This document shows positions 9,863-20,900 of a DNA stretch of 64,000 nt, piece by piece (positions within the stretch are counted from its first letter, which is position 1; every line of letters starts with the position of its first letter). The stretch is from Pomphorhynchus laevis (Eukaryota > Acanthocephala > Palaeacanthocephala > Echinorhynchida > Pomphorhynchidae). The DNA lies in contig WNNJ02000008.1 in the NCBI GenBank assembly GCA_012934845.2, positions 26,532 through 90,531 on the forward strand. The letters run 5' to 3'. Below the pieces are notes generated by a model. That model made no database searches. It was not told where the DNA came from and was given only the letters and a program-made list of their open reading frames with translations. A program made the translations under genes and the position numbers.

Positions 9863-12190
9863 TCACGGCAAGTGATATACGTGCTCCCCACTTAATTGTT
9901 GGTCTGCCATGAGTTGTCCGATCCAAAGCATTTCCCTTTGTTTACGCTTAGCCGCGCCAGGAACATTTGCTTCAATAATTATCGTTTTGATCTTATGGTT
10001 TTCATTTTCTATGCAGTGCTTAGCTGCCCCGTCATTCTTCGCTCGTTTGTACTTTATGTCGGATCCACGAGTCAAAGCTCGTACATTCATTTGTCCTGAA
10101 CATTCATTGAATGTTCAATCTTTGAACATTCATTCCACGTTTTTATATATACTAGTCCTTTGTTCTTGCAATTATTGTGTCCGCGGACATTATATTTTAA
10201 GCATGTTACCGAACTTGTAAATTAATTTGTTGTGGCCATTTCAAAGCAGCACTTACATCGTCGATCATTGCATGGTTCGTTAAGTCCTCGTTCATGACGG
10301 TTTTGTCGGCTTTCAAGCACATTTTGAATTGTTCGTGCGCTTTTGAATCCAATTATCGGCCGCTAAATTAAAGATCGGCATACTGGGTCTACCTCTTTTA
10401 TAGCTTCGGCAAGATCCTTGTTTAAATTCTCAAATGCCGGGTGGTAGTTCAAGGTCGCATAAAAAGCCTTTCCTTTTTCATTCGAATTTTTTGGATAATT
10501 TTGTTAGAAGTTTAGTCCGACTGATTCGTCTAACTGACTCCAACTGTTTCCGTAGAGCTACTTTGCGGTATCCACGGCAATTCATTTCCTTGATGAATTT
10601 TTCCGCGTGCCTCTCGAATTCTTCATTCTTGGAACAGATCTTTCTGATCCTCCTGAATTCGTTCAAGGTCACCGCCCTTTTTATAGCTCTGGGCACACAA
10701 CTTCTTGCATGTAGTATACTGCGAGTACCGTCAAACTTACGATGGAGTGTTGTCTCCCAATTGGCACTTTGGTTGTGTACCTCTGTATCCAGGAATATCG
10801 TAGGTTTTCCGAAGTTACTCGTAAATTTTAGTTCGCTAGTTTCATTTAGTCTTTGTATAAATTCTTTTAATGCGTCTTCTCCATGGGTCCAGACAATGAA
10901 TATGTCATCGATGTAGCGCAACCATACCAATGGTTTTAGTTGTGCCGTTTCAATCATCATTTCCTCAATTTCGGCCACGTACAGGCTTGCAGACACCGGT
11001 GCGACTGGGCTACCCATGGCTGTACCAATTTTCTGTTTGTATTACGAACCTTCGAAGCAGAAAGTGTTCGATTCTACTACCGTTTTGAGTAATTCTGTAT
11101 ATTTGCACAATCTTATTTGTCATAGTTATATCGAATCAGCCAATTGTGAATGCATTACACGCCCTTAGTAAGGTCAATCGATGTGTATAATGATTCAACA
11201 TCGAGAGTTGCAAGTATCGAGTCTTTAGATATCGATAGCTTTATTTCTTCGAACTCTCGAAGAAACTCGTCTGTACTTTCTAGATAAGAGCTCCGTTCTC
11301 TCAAAATCGGGTGCAGCTCTACATGTAACCATTTCGCTATTCTTTCAGTTGATGTCCCTATGTTGTTTATGATTGGTCGCCCGGGGCAAGGGGATTTGTT
11401 TTTATGTATCTTAGGGAGAAGATACATACTCCCAGGTTGAGGATTATTTACAACGATTTTATTGGCAATCTTTTTCTCAAAGTTAGATTGAATTACTTTA
11501 TTGACCTCATTAACAATTATTTCGTGATCTTTAAGTGTAATTGATTCGTATATGTCCTTTTGTAGTTGTCTTATGCCTTCTTTGACATATGCCTGTTTGT
11601 CCCAAACGACAAATTCGTTGGGTGTAGGTACAAACATTAATCCGAGAGAGGACAGATTTCTGACAGTCGGTCAATTTCTCAAGATTAACAACATTGTCAG
11701 TACACGGTTTATTTCGGTAGCGAAATCGTATGAATCTTCGATGCCGTCGTTTTGAAGTCGATTTCAGTTCATATACGTTTACGTTTCTTTTAAGCCATTT
11801 CGATAGTTTTCTACGCTTTCGTTCTATTATTGTATTGTAAAGATCATGGTCAATATCGGCAGTACTCTCTTTTTCCAGTTGCGAGTGTAAGTCACAAGGT
11901 ATTTGAACATATTTCATCTGTCTGTTTTGTAAGTGTATTCCAGCTGTTCACAAAGTTGCGGTATGGGATTCTATATAGGATATCCGAACTTACTTGCATT
12001 GATTTCTTGATTCTAAGACCTCGGGATGTGATATTGTGGAGTATGCATAACCGTAAAAATTGTCGATGCTCTAATGCTCTTGTTTTGTCCTCACTGGTCA
12101 GGATCGCTCCAGGTGGAATGCAATTATTAATATCCATTTGATTTGTGGAAAACTGACACTGTCCCGGATCATCCATTGAATGATACATGA
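9863..12190 (-). mobile_element. Penelope-like element, RT then GIY-YIG, broken
   Basis: Minus-strand PLE in the usual domain order. The N-terminal region (11531-12188) has LRLCILHNITSRGLRIKKSM. RT follows, with PKIHKN and RPIINNIG (11155-11637), LATLDVESLYTSID (motif A), MGSPVAPVSASLYV (motif B) and WLRYIDDIF (motif C, 10478-11017). A decayed GIY-YIG endonuclease end lies at 9863-10220 (AAKHCIENENHKI and the Arg/Lys-rich tail). The reading frame is interrupted several times, so it is inactive. It is a different lineage from the Naiad-type PLE at 25-31 kb. Confidence 0.8.
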
Positions 12191-12204
12191 GTAATACTTA
12201 TATA

Positions 12205-12780
12205 TATTATAGTGCACGGATGTGCTGAGTAGACAACGGTCCAGGATTTCTTACGAAATACGGCATATATACTAAATTGTGTTGCTTGATAGACTGGACT
12301 TCGTATCACGACTTTCAATCACCATGTCACTTCTAGACGACCACTTCAGCATCGAAATGATGAGTACCCGGCAACACTCATCAGTAGAATGAGGTACACA
12401 CTGGTCGTTTCGGTTGCCTGTGTGACATTGTGAATAAAGGCGTTTCCGACACTTTGCTTAATTGTCTGAGGCTTACGCTCTTAACCAGATCGAATTGCTG
12501 TGCGGACCATCCTTAAACACTAGGCAGAGGTTGTTGCTGAATTGTCGCTGCACTCATTGGATCCTAAATGGATACGGCAGGTATAATAGTAGTGCACGGA
12601 TGTGCTGAGTAGACAACGGTCCAGGATTTTTTACGAAATACGGCATTTATACTAAATGGTGTTGCTTGATAGACTGGACTTAGATTCACGACTTTCAATC
12701 ACCATGTCACTTCTAGACGACCACTTCAGCATCGAAATGATGAGTACCCGGCAACACTCATCAGTAGAATGAGGTATACT
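12205..12780 (-). repeat. HR1 short repeat, 1.5 tandem units of about 382 bp
   Basis: A unit beginning tgcacggatgtgctgag at about 12213 repeats at about 12595 in the same orientation. The second unit is cut off near 12777, and a few bases of inverted HR1 follow (caacaccatttagtat). These are head-to-tail non-coding units, like animal retrozymes or PLE terminal repeats. No open frame is conserved. Confidence 0.85.
12331..12419 (-). ncRNA. Hammerhead-like core in permuted strand order (HR1)
   Basis: On the minus strand: ggcaacCGAAACgacca, then ttctaCTGATGAGtgttgcc, then tggtcGTCtagaa. The three pairings are the same as in the reference copy at 14930-15017. Confidence 0.55.
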
Positions 12781-12849
12781 CATGAAGCAACACCATTTAG
12801 TATATATATACGATTTATTTTAACGTGGCAAATGCGTGCCAGCGCACGC

Positions 12850-14335
12850 TTACATGACCACAACAAAACAAGACTGTGAATCAGGTGTCGAGAAGGTGTG
12901 AACGGAGGAGGTGTTTGAATGTGATAAATGAGGGGGCGCGACGGACGTCGAGAGGGATTTGATTACTGGCGAGTAAGGCGGCGACTAAGAAGGATCGGAG
13001 ACCGTAGTTGTTGGAGTAATTAGGAACGTGGAGTAAGAGGGTATGACAGGAACGAAGCGATAGCGAGGTGGGGCGAGTATCGTCTAAGAAAGGAAGGTTG
13101 ATGAACGATGGGGAGCCGACAGCGATGAGACGAAAAGTAACGAGAAGAAGGCGGAGTTTGATGCGGATGTGGATGGTGGGCCAGGAGAGTTGGGCAAAAT
13201 ATGTGGATGTGTGGTCGAAGCGACGGAGACGAAAGAGCACTCGAACGGCGGTGTTGATTATTCGTTGTAGGGGTAGGATGATGGATTTTGGAGAATTGGC
13301 GAAAAGGCTAAGGCAGTAATCGATTTTAGGGAAAAGAAGCGATGAAAGAAGAGACATACAAGAACGGAAGTCGATAAGGGGGCGGATACGGCGGATATCA
13401 CGGAGAATTAAGTTAGATGAGCGGACCTTGTCACGGACGAAGGGTTTAAGGGAAAGGTGATCATCGAAATGGAAGCCTAAGAAAGTGAGATTGTGGACTA
13501 TGGGGATGATTGATGAGGCAAAATATACAGTGGGAGGAGATATGTTTGGTTTACGGGGGAGGATCCACATTATTTTGGACTTTTCGGGGTTTAGAACGAG
13601 ATGGAGATTGGAGAGACGTTTGTAGATAGAAGAAAGACAGTTGGAGGCAGAAATGCCGATATCGTGTATGCGATGTGCGGGTGCATGAGCATAGATTAGA
13701 ATGTCATCGGCGTATTGCATGACCTTAAAGGAGTAAGGTTTGATAAACGGAGATAGATCGCCAAGCAGAAGAGAGAAAAGCAGGGGACCTAGGACTGAAC
13801 CTTGTGGGACCCCGCAAAAAATAGGGATGGGAGGGGAGGATGATGAATTAGAACAGACGCGAAAGGAACGGTCGGATAGATATGAGGCGAACCATGCTAC
13901 GGAGGAGGAAGAAAAGCCGTAATCATAACGAAGGCGAGAAAGGAGGACGGAGTGGTCGACAATGTCGAATGCGGAGGAGAGGTCGAGGGAGATGAGAACA
14001 CTATATAGAGCCTTGTCTCGAGAAATGAGTAAGTCGTTGTACACTTTTATGCATGCGATTTCTGTCGAGTGATTAGAGCGGAAAGCGGATTGGAAAGGAG
14101 GGTACAGATTGGATGAGAAGAGATAAGCGTTGATTTGTATTAAGATGAGGCGTTCTAAGAGCTTTGAAAGAGTAGGGAGTAGTGAAATGGGGCGATAGCT
14201 AGAAGGAAGGGAGGGGTCGAGCGATTGTTTCTTAAGGAGGGGACGAACGATTGCGGATTTCCAGTGTGAAGGGAAGATACGACTGCGGATAGACGAGTTA
14301 AACAACGTTGTGAGAAATGGGGATATCGATGAGCA
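12850..14335 (-). mobile_element. CR1/Jockey-like LINE, 5'-truncated, inserted in HR1 array
   Basis: Contains the RT reading frame 12881-14305. HR1 sequence lies on both sides (to 12805 and from 14350), so the LINE landed in an HR1 cluster. A second, shorter copy of the same family sits at 15495-16228, and an older one at 4400-5190. Confidence 0.8.
12881..14305 (-). CDS. LINE reverse transcriptase, long open frame
   Basis: 474 codons open on the minus strand. RT motifs are in order: SYRPISLLPTLSKLLERLI (fingers, residues about 36-54), LDLSSAFDIVDH (motif A, about 106-117), GVPQGSVLGPLLF (motif B, about 165-177), QYADDILIYA (motif C with both catalytic Asp, about 195-206), NPEKSKIMWI (motif D) and FLGFHFD (motif E). 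A C-terminal LINE tail follows. The polymerase core looks undamaged, but the upstream endonuclease and ORF1 are missing. The listed Met is only the first one in the fragment, not a proven start. GC is higher than in the neighbours, as is usual for a recent LINE insertion. Confidence 0.8.
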   Translation of the reverse strand: MFNSSIRSRIFPSHWKSAIVRPLLKKQSLDPSLPSSYRPISLLPTLSKLLERLILIQINAYLFSSNLYPPFQSAFRSNHSTEIACIKVYNDLLISRDKALYSVLISLDLSSAFDIVDHSVLLSRLRYDYGFSSSSVAWFASYLSDRSFRVCSNSSSSPPIPIFCGVPQGSVLGPLLFSLLLGDLSPFIKPYSFKVMQYADDILIYAHAPAHRIHDIGISASNCLSSIYKRLSNLHLVLNPEKSKIMWILPRKPNISPPTVYFASSIIPIVHNLTFLGFHFDDHLSLKPFVRDKVRSSNLILRDIRRIRPLIDFRSCMSLLSSLLFPKIDYCLSLFANSPKSIILPLQRIINTAVRVLFRLRRFDHTSTYFAQLSWPTIHIRIKLRLLLVTFRLIAVGSPSFINLPFLDDTRPTSLSLRSCHTLLLHVPNYSNNYGLRSFLVAALLASNQIPLDVRRAPSFITFKHLLRSHLLDT

Positions 14336-14352
14336 TATAGATTTTAATATGT

Positions 14353-14690
14353 GAATACTAAATGGTGTTGCTTGATAGACTGGACTTCGATTTACTACTT
14401 TCAGTCACCATGTCACTTCTAGACGACCACTTCAGCATCGAAATGATGAGTACCCGGCAACACTCATCAGTAGAATGAGGTACACACTGGTCGTTTCGGT
14501 TGCCTGTGTGACATTGTGAATAAAGGCGTTTCCGACACTTTGCTTAATTGTCTGAGGCTTTCGCTCTTAACCAGATCGAATTGCTGTGCGGACCATCCTT
14601 AAACACTAGGCAGAGGTTGTTGCTGAATTGTCGCTGCACTCGTTGGATCCTAAATGGATACGGCAGGTATAATAGTAATGCACGAGCATT
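14353..14690 (-). repeat. HR1 unit, left arm of a large palindrome
   Basis: Nearly complete HR1 unit on the minus strand, near-identical to the reverse complement of 14750-15080. The permuted hammerhead-like core is at 14417-14504. Confidence 0.85.
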
Positions 14691-14750
14691 ACTATTATAC
14701 CTGCCATATAATATATATAATATATATACCTGCAGGTATAATAGTAATGC
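14690..14750. repeat. Centre of HR1 palindrome
   Basis: Short inverted AT-rich centre. ggtataatagtaatgcac and gtgcattactattatacc blocks alternate here, with ataatatatataatatata between them. Confidence 0.7.
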
Positions 14751-15145
14751 ACGAGCATTACTATTATACCTGCCGTATCCATTTAGGATCCAACGAGTGC
14801 AGCGACAATTCAGCAACAACCTCTGCCTAGTGTTTAAGGATGGTCCGCACAGCAATTCGATCTGGTTAAGAGCGAAAGCCTCAGACAATTAAGCAGTGTC
14901 GGAAACGCCTTTATTCACAATGTCACACAGGCAACCGAAACGACCAGTGTGTACCTCATTCTACTGATGAGTGTTGCCGGGTACTCATCATTTCGATGCT
15001 GAAGTGGTCGTCTAGAAGTGACATGGTGATTGAAAGTCGTGAATCGAAGTCCAGTCTATCAAGCAACACCATTTAGTATAAATGCCGTATTTCGTAAGAA
15101 ATCCTGGACCGTTGTCTACTCAGCACATTCGTGCATTACAATTAT
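14750..15145 (+). repeat. HR1 unit, right arm of palindrome
   Basis: Plus-strand HR1 unit of about 390 bp ending in agcacattcgtgcatta. With 14353-14690 it forms an inverted repeat whose two strands even share the same 100-codon open frame; that frame is a symmetry effect, not a gene. Confidence 0.85.
14930..15017 (+). ncRNA. Reference HR1 hammerhead-like core, permuted order
   Basis: Strand 2 is GGCAAC-C-GAAA-CGACCA (14930-14946). Strand 1 is TTCTA-CTGATGA-G-T-GTTGCC (14959-14978). Strand 3 is TGGTCGT-C-TAGAA (15005-15017), with GTC at 15010-15012. Stem III (ACGACCA/TGGTCGT) is a perfect 7 bp, stem I (TTCTA/TAGAA) a perfect 5 bp, and stem II (G..GTTGCC/GGCAAC.C) 7 bp with one bulged T. All invariant hammerhead positions are present. 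The order is strand 2, 1, 3, which no natural hammerhead type uses. A competing perfect hairpin TGATGAGT/ACTCATCA (14965-14990) hides strand 1. Confidence 0.6.
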
Positions 15146-15275
15146 ATATAATAGTAGTGCACAGATGTGCTGAGTAAACAACGGTCTAGGATTTCTTACG
15201 AAATACGGCATTTATACTAAATGGTGTTGCTTGATAGACTGGACTTCGATTCACGACTTTCAATCACCATGTCAC

Positions 15276-15363
15276 TTCTAGACGACCACTTCAGCATCGA
15301 AATGATGAGTACCCGGCAACACTCATCAGTAGAATGAGGTACACACTAGTCGTTTCGGTTGCC
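15276..15363 (-). ncRNA. HR1 hammerhead-like core, permuted order
   Basis: Same three-stem arrangement as the reference copy. The stem III 5' strand reads ACGACTA against TGGTCGT, so pairing is kept by a G-U wobble. Confidence 0.5.
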
Positions 15364-15410
15364 TGTGTGACATTGTGAATAAAGGCGTTTCCGACACTTT
15401 GCTTAATTGA

Positions 15411-15491
15411 CTGAGGCTTACGCTCTTTACCAGATCGAATTTAAGGATGGTCTGCACAGCAATTCGATCTGGTAAAGAGCGTAAGCCTCAG
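15411..15491. repeat. Perfect inverted repeat, 31-bp arms
   Basis: Arms ctgaggcttacgctctttac... (15411-15441) and the exact complement (15461-15491) around a 19-bp spacer. It was formed from an internal HR1 segment turning back on itself. Confidence 0.9.
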
Positions 15492-15494
15492 AAG

Positions 15495-16228
15495 GTGAGT
15501 ACGGAGGCAGCACATCATTTGAATGCAATAAAGGATGTTAGCGCGGCGGACGTCGAGTGAAAGCTAAATCAAAGCGAGTGGGGCGGCGAGGAAGGATCGA
15601 AGACCGTAGATGTTAGAGTAGTTGGGAACGTAGAATAAGAGAGAATTACGGGAACGCAGTGATAGAGATGTGGGACGAGTTTCGTCTAAGAAAGGGAGGT
15701 TGATGAACGATGGGGAGCCGACAGTGATGATACGAAAAGTTCGAGAAGAAGACGGAGTTGTATGCGGATGTGGATGGTAGGTCAGGAGAGTTGGGTAAGA
15801 TATGTGGATGTGTGGTCGAAGCGACGGAGACGAAAGAGCACTCGAACGGCGGTGTTGATTATTCGTTGTAGGGGTAGGATGATGGATTTTGGAGAATTGG
15901 CGAAAAGGCTAAGGCAGTAATCGATTTTAGGGAAAAGAAGCGATGAAAGAAGAGACATACAAGAACGGAAGTCGATAAGGGGGCGGATACGGCGGATATC
16001 ACGGAGAATTAAGTTAGATGAGCGGACCTTGTCACGGACGAAGGGTTTAAGGGAAAGATGATCATCGAAATGGAATCCTAGGAAAGTGAAATAGTGGACT
16101 ATGAGGATTATTGATGATGCAAAATATACAAGGAGAGGAGATATGTTAGGTTGACGGGGGAGGATCCACATTATTTTAGACTTGTCTGGGTTTAGAACGA
16201 GACGAAGATGGGAGAGACGTTTGAGACG
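15495..16228 (-). mobile_element. Second copy of the 12.9-kb LINE, partial
   Basis: Near-identical over long stretches to 12900-13630 (nearly the same protein over 15782-16171, e.g. SSNLILRDIRRIRPLIDFRSC). Only the 3' third is present. It is cut by the Gypsy relic at about 16229. Confidence 0.85.
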
Positions 16229-17826
16229 CTCAATGAGCTTTATGTTTAATCAATCGATGCCTTACAAAATCGACAACGACAAGGCGGCCAGATGGCTACT
16301 AGAATTATCACTTTACCAGTTTGGCATACACTATCGATCTGGTAAATCAAACGACGCTGCGGATACATTATCCCGAATTACTTGCGCTGGTGTCAATCGC
16401 ATATTGCCATTATTATATACTATTCACGACTCGATATGTCATCCTGGCATAACTCGGATGCTTCACTACGTAAGTTCACACAATTTACCTTACGAAAAAT
16501 CTGATATCGAGAACGTCACCCGATCATGTCGTACGTGTGCTTTCGTAAAAGCTCGAACTTCTCGGCAAATACCGCAAACGTTATCAAGGCAACTCATACG
16601 TTGGAACGTCTCAACATCGATTTAAAAGGGCCTTTACCCAGTACCAGTACTACTACAAATCCATATCTATTCGTTGCTGCGACGAATACAGTCGCTTTCC
16701 ATTCGCAATACCATGCCAAGATTGCTCAAGTTCATCTGCAATCAAGTCGCTCAACGTCATATTCAGTGTGTTCGGTTATTCAACTTGCATACATTCAGAT
16801 CAAGGATCCGATTTTCAATCTCGTGAATTTCGAAACTACTTGTCTGAGCGCGGAATTGGTTATAGCCAGTCGACTTCGTATAACCCCCAAGGAAACGGTC
16901 AAGTTAAAAGATTCGTCGAAGTAATTTGGCGTGCGATTCAATTATGTCATCACTTGCGCAAAATGAGCATGAATAGCTGGGAGTATGTTTTAGCCGTTAT
17001 ACTGTCGTCTCTTCGATCATTATTATGTACTTCTATCGGATCCACTCCTCACGAAAGGCTGTTTTCATTTTCCTGTGACTCTATGAATACATTGAAGATT
17101 TTATTTTGGCTAACTCGCAACGACCACGTTCTCCTACGTAATGAAAACGACAACAAATACTCTAATCATTTCCGGGAAGTCAACTTGCTTTATAGTAATG
17201 GACATTTTGCCCTCGTTAGACTGCCTGACGGTAAGGAATTAAATGTATCAACTAGAAAAATGGGGCCGCTTCTTCATCGAGACACCGAAGAACAGGAGAT
17301 AGCTGACTCATCTGATAGCGATAAGATTAACCTAGAATCCTCGCTTCCATACGAAGGTATTGCTAACGAAAATACAAAAGAAGATTACTCTGGCAATGAC
17401 GTGTATGTAAACGAAAATACCAACACGAGTAAATACATACCGAATGCAAAAGACCTCAGTTGGTTTACATTTCTCTATTCATAACGTTGCAGTTACGCTA
17501 GTATATTATAATTCCGTCACAACCACCTAATACCCTGAGATCACTTTGATTTTAGACCTGGACACTACTATTGACGCAATTCAACTTGTTTGAGACCTCA
17601 TTTTTTATTGATTTTCAGCAACATATTCTCTCTATGAGATTACTGATTTTCGGAGTTTTTGATTCAGTCGACCGTTTACTACTTCTCATAAAACTGGCCG
17701 ATAAGGTTGGTATTTAAAGGACTTTTATTCATTTACTCGAGTCAATACTTCGTCCTAATAATATCAAAGTCTTCGATGATCTTGAATTTTCATATCCCTT
17801 TCAATTGAATTGTGGGGTTATGCAAA
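16229..17826 (+). mobile_element. Ty3/Gypsy relic, RNase H to integrase end
   Basis: Fossil LTR-retrotransposon piece on the plus strand, 5'-truncated. It keeps the RNase H tail (LSLYQFGIHYRSGKSNDAAD), the integrase zinc-binding region (HPGITRMLHY), the integrase core (SDQGSDFQSREFR) and the C-terminal integrase domain. No LTR pair was found for it. It is broken in a few places. It is related to, but a different family from, the element at 17832-21767. Confidence 0.8.
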
Positions 17827-17831
17827 GCGAC

Positions 17832-17920
17832 TGTTGTAGATAGAACCGATGAAGGCTTCATTCGACAATATCTAAAACATAACAAGATAATAAGACATAA
17901 CAAAACTATTGATCATGACA
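17832..17920 (-). repeat. 3' LTR of Gypsy element
   Basis: 89 bp, begins TGTTG and ends GACA on the plus strand, and is bordered outside by GCGAC. Confidence 0.85.
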
Positions 17921-20900
17921 GTCTTCCCCTGAGCAAATATAATCGTCGAGATAAGGTGGTTTTCTTCTTCTCCGTTCGTTTCGCATTGATCTGAGAGGTT
18001 CACTTTGACTCTTGATTGAAATATTGCTCGCATTTTTTGTTTGATAGTTTGTGCTGATGTCGAAAGATATTTGATCGTCAAATAACGGAGTATATGCCTC
18101 TGTATTTCTGGATTCGCATTTAGTTAGCTCTTGAGATATATATTGATCATTGACAGGTGGAATCGATGAAGTCTCGTATTCGATAGCCCCATGGGTACTG
18201 GTCGACCGACTATATGAGCGTTCGAAATCGTCACATGAAGAGTTATCAATTTCTGTATCATCGCCTTGGGGAACTTTTGCTAGTTTTCGAACAGATATAG
18301 TTGATTCGTGCCCTTTTTCATCTCGAACTAAAGCATATTGTCCGTTGGACTGTAACATTTTCACTTCTTGAAACGGTAGCTCATTTTTACAAGCTCGTTT
18401 ATCTCTGAGCAAAAATGTTTGGTTATTTTGTAGCCAAGAAGGCGGAATCGATGAATTTTTTGAATTTCTGGGGTAGAGAAATATGCGATTGTGTGGTGTT
18501 TCTCCGGTACTAGTGCACATTAAAGATCGCATGGACGCTAGAACAGAAGGGAGGATAGATTCTTAATGTTTTAATGGAAGGTTTCTCGACCTTAGAGCAA
18601 GTTTGACTGTATTCCAAATAATGCCCACAAACCTCTCCGCCTGTCAATTTCCTCTAGGATTATAAGGAGTGCTCCTACTTGATGACACACATTGTGAAGT
18701 TAAAAAGTTGCGAAATTCTCGTGATTGGAAACATGTACCTTGGTCGGCGTGTATTCTAGCTAAATGTCCAAAAATACTGAAAACTTGACGCAAAACCGAT
18801 ATTACTGAGGATGAACAGCAATCGGAGCAAGGAATCGCGAATGGAAAGCGAGAAAATTCGTCGACGATACATAGTAGATATCGATTTCTGGTAGTAGACT
18901 CCAAAGGACCTTTAAAATCAATGTTAAGACGCTCAAACGGCTGTGTTGCGAACATGACCCATAGTAGGTTTACAGAATTGCGGTTTTTCTTAGGCGCAAA
19001 TACGGCATCTGCTAGTTACTTTAACGACGTCTGACTTATTATAGGGTAGAATGTATTGTTTGGTATAATGCAGCATACGAGTAATTCCAGGATGACATAA
19101 GGAGACATGAATTTGATTGAGCTCATTGAGAGATCCTTGATGCGAACACACATAAGATATTCGCGACATTGCGTCAGCTGCCTTATTATTGGTTCTAGCT
19201 CGGTACTGTATCTCGTATTGATAAAGTGCTAATTCCAACCGCCAACGAGTTACCTTATCATTTTTTATTTTGTTGGTATGAGTTCTGTCGAACATAAAAA
19301 TGACTGACCTATGATCAGTGATTATTTTGAAGGGTTTGCCAAGAAAGTAGTGCTTCCAGTACTTAACAGAGCTAACAATCGCCAAATCTCTTTCTCCACA
19401 CTGGATTGATGTAACATTGTTTTCGGTAGTGTCTGTGAATAGAAGGCTACAGGTCTCGTTTCCTGACTCAAAACAACTCCTATTAAAGTATATGAAGCGT
19501 CCGTTTCTATTGTCAACGGTAAATGTGCTTTGTATGAAAATAATGTGGTTTTTGCAATTTCTTCTTTAACATCTTCAATAACTTCGATCGATTCAATGGT
19601 CAAAAGGGAATGAATCACAGTCAAGTAATATCCTTGTTTTGTTAGAGAATGAAGATATCCATTCGGAGTAGTAGGGTAAGAGACCTAATAGTCGTTGCAT
19701 TTCCTTCCTGTCTCTAGGTACTGGATAATCAAGTAATGGTTAAACACGATTAGGATCTGGTTTCACAGAGCCGTTAGACAATCTATATCCCAAAATATCC
19801 AATTCTTTTTGTCTATACCTTGTTTTCTCTTTAGCCAAAGTAAGATTGACATTCTTAGCGACTTCGCAAAACCGTTTATATCTTTCATCGTGTTCGTTAA
19901 AATCTTGGCCGCAAATTATAATATCATCCAAATAAGCGAAAACTCCGACGAGACCATTGTCGTTGATAATCTGATTTAAGATACGTTGAAAGACGGACAC
20001 TGCGTTGGTCAATCCAAATGAAATTCGTTTATATTGATCAAGATTTCCATCTGCCTCGAAAGCAGTGAACGGTCGATCGTTTTCTAGCAAAGGGATTTGA
20101 TAGTAGGCATGAGAAAGGTCTACAGTTGTGAACTCAGAATATGATGCTATTTGAGAAATTAAATTATTGATTAGGGGAAGGGGGTAAGCATCCAGTAATG
20201 TGTACCGATTAACAGTACATGAATAATCTACAACCATGCGCTGTTTCTTTCCAGAACCAGACACGACCAGTACCTGAGCTCTCCATGACGATCGACTTTT
20301 TTCGATGATATTCTGTGCAAGAAGCTTTTGAATTTCAGCTTTTATAAATTGCGAATTTGATTCCGTTTGCCGACGAGATTTACTAGAGATTGGGCGTATG
20401 TTTCGATATATTCCAGGCAACAACGTTATTGGTTCGACATTTATCTCAGGTGCTGTTCGAAGCGATGCAAGTGTTAATGCAGGATGGTCACCTTTGAAAG
20501 AGAATGTAACATACTGATGGTAGTCAAAAAATTCCTGTTCTAGGATGATCGGCGAACACAATTGAGGTAGTACGAGGAAACGCCAATTTTCATACATCAT
20601 GTCCATCAACTTGAATGTTATAATACACTGACGGCGAACAACGGTGGAATGCGTAGAGGACGCCATTTGAACATGCCTATTGCAAGATATAGTTTTGATA
20701 CGACGCTGCTTTACGACATTCATGTCGATAAAATTATTAATGCTACCCGCGTCCATCAATGACTTGAATGGTATACCAGCGATTTTGACATTGTAAACCG
20801 TTGTACTCGGTTTGTTAGGATTAGTTGATACATTGTATAGGGCTGCTGAGGTACTCGAACAAGTTTGCTTGTTCGAGCGACACACTGATGAAAAACGGTC

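Larger units (their letters stand above)
15150..15494 (-). repeat. HR1 unit ending in an inverted repeat
   Basis: Third HR1 unit of the cluster, minus strand. Core at 15276-15363; its stem III has one C to T change that keeps a G-U pair. The unit runs into a 31-bp perfect inverted repeat (15411-15491) and stops at the LINE. Confidence 0.8.

Noticed and set aside
12331-12419. Minus-strand counterpart of the plus-strand HR1 core as a second ribozyme on the opposite strand
   Set aside because: The complement of the core has no CTGATGA. Only one strand of each unit carries the full set of invariant bases.
14544-14892. Two 114-codon frames on opposite strands with nearly the same protein
   Set aside because: They arise from the HR1 palindrome. 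The frame is not kept in other HR1 units, and the unit is non-coding.
14941-15012. Ordinary type I hammerhead within one HR1 unit
   Set aside because: No GAAA follows CTGATGA at stem II distance. The GAAA lies upstream, hence the permuted reading.
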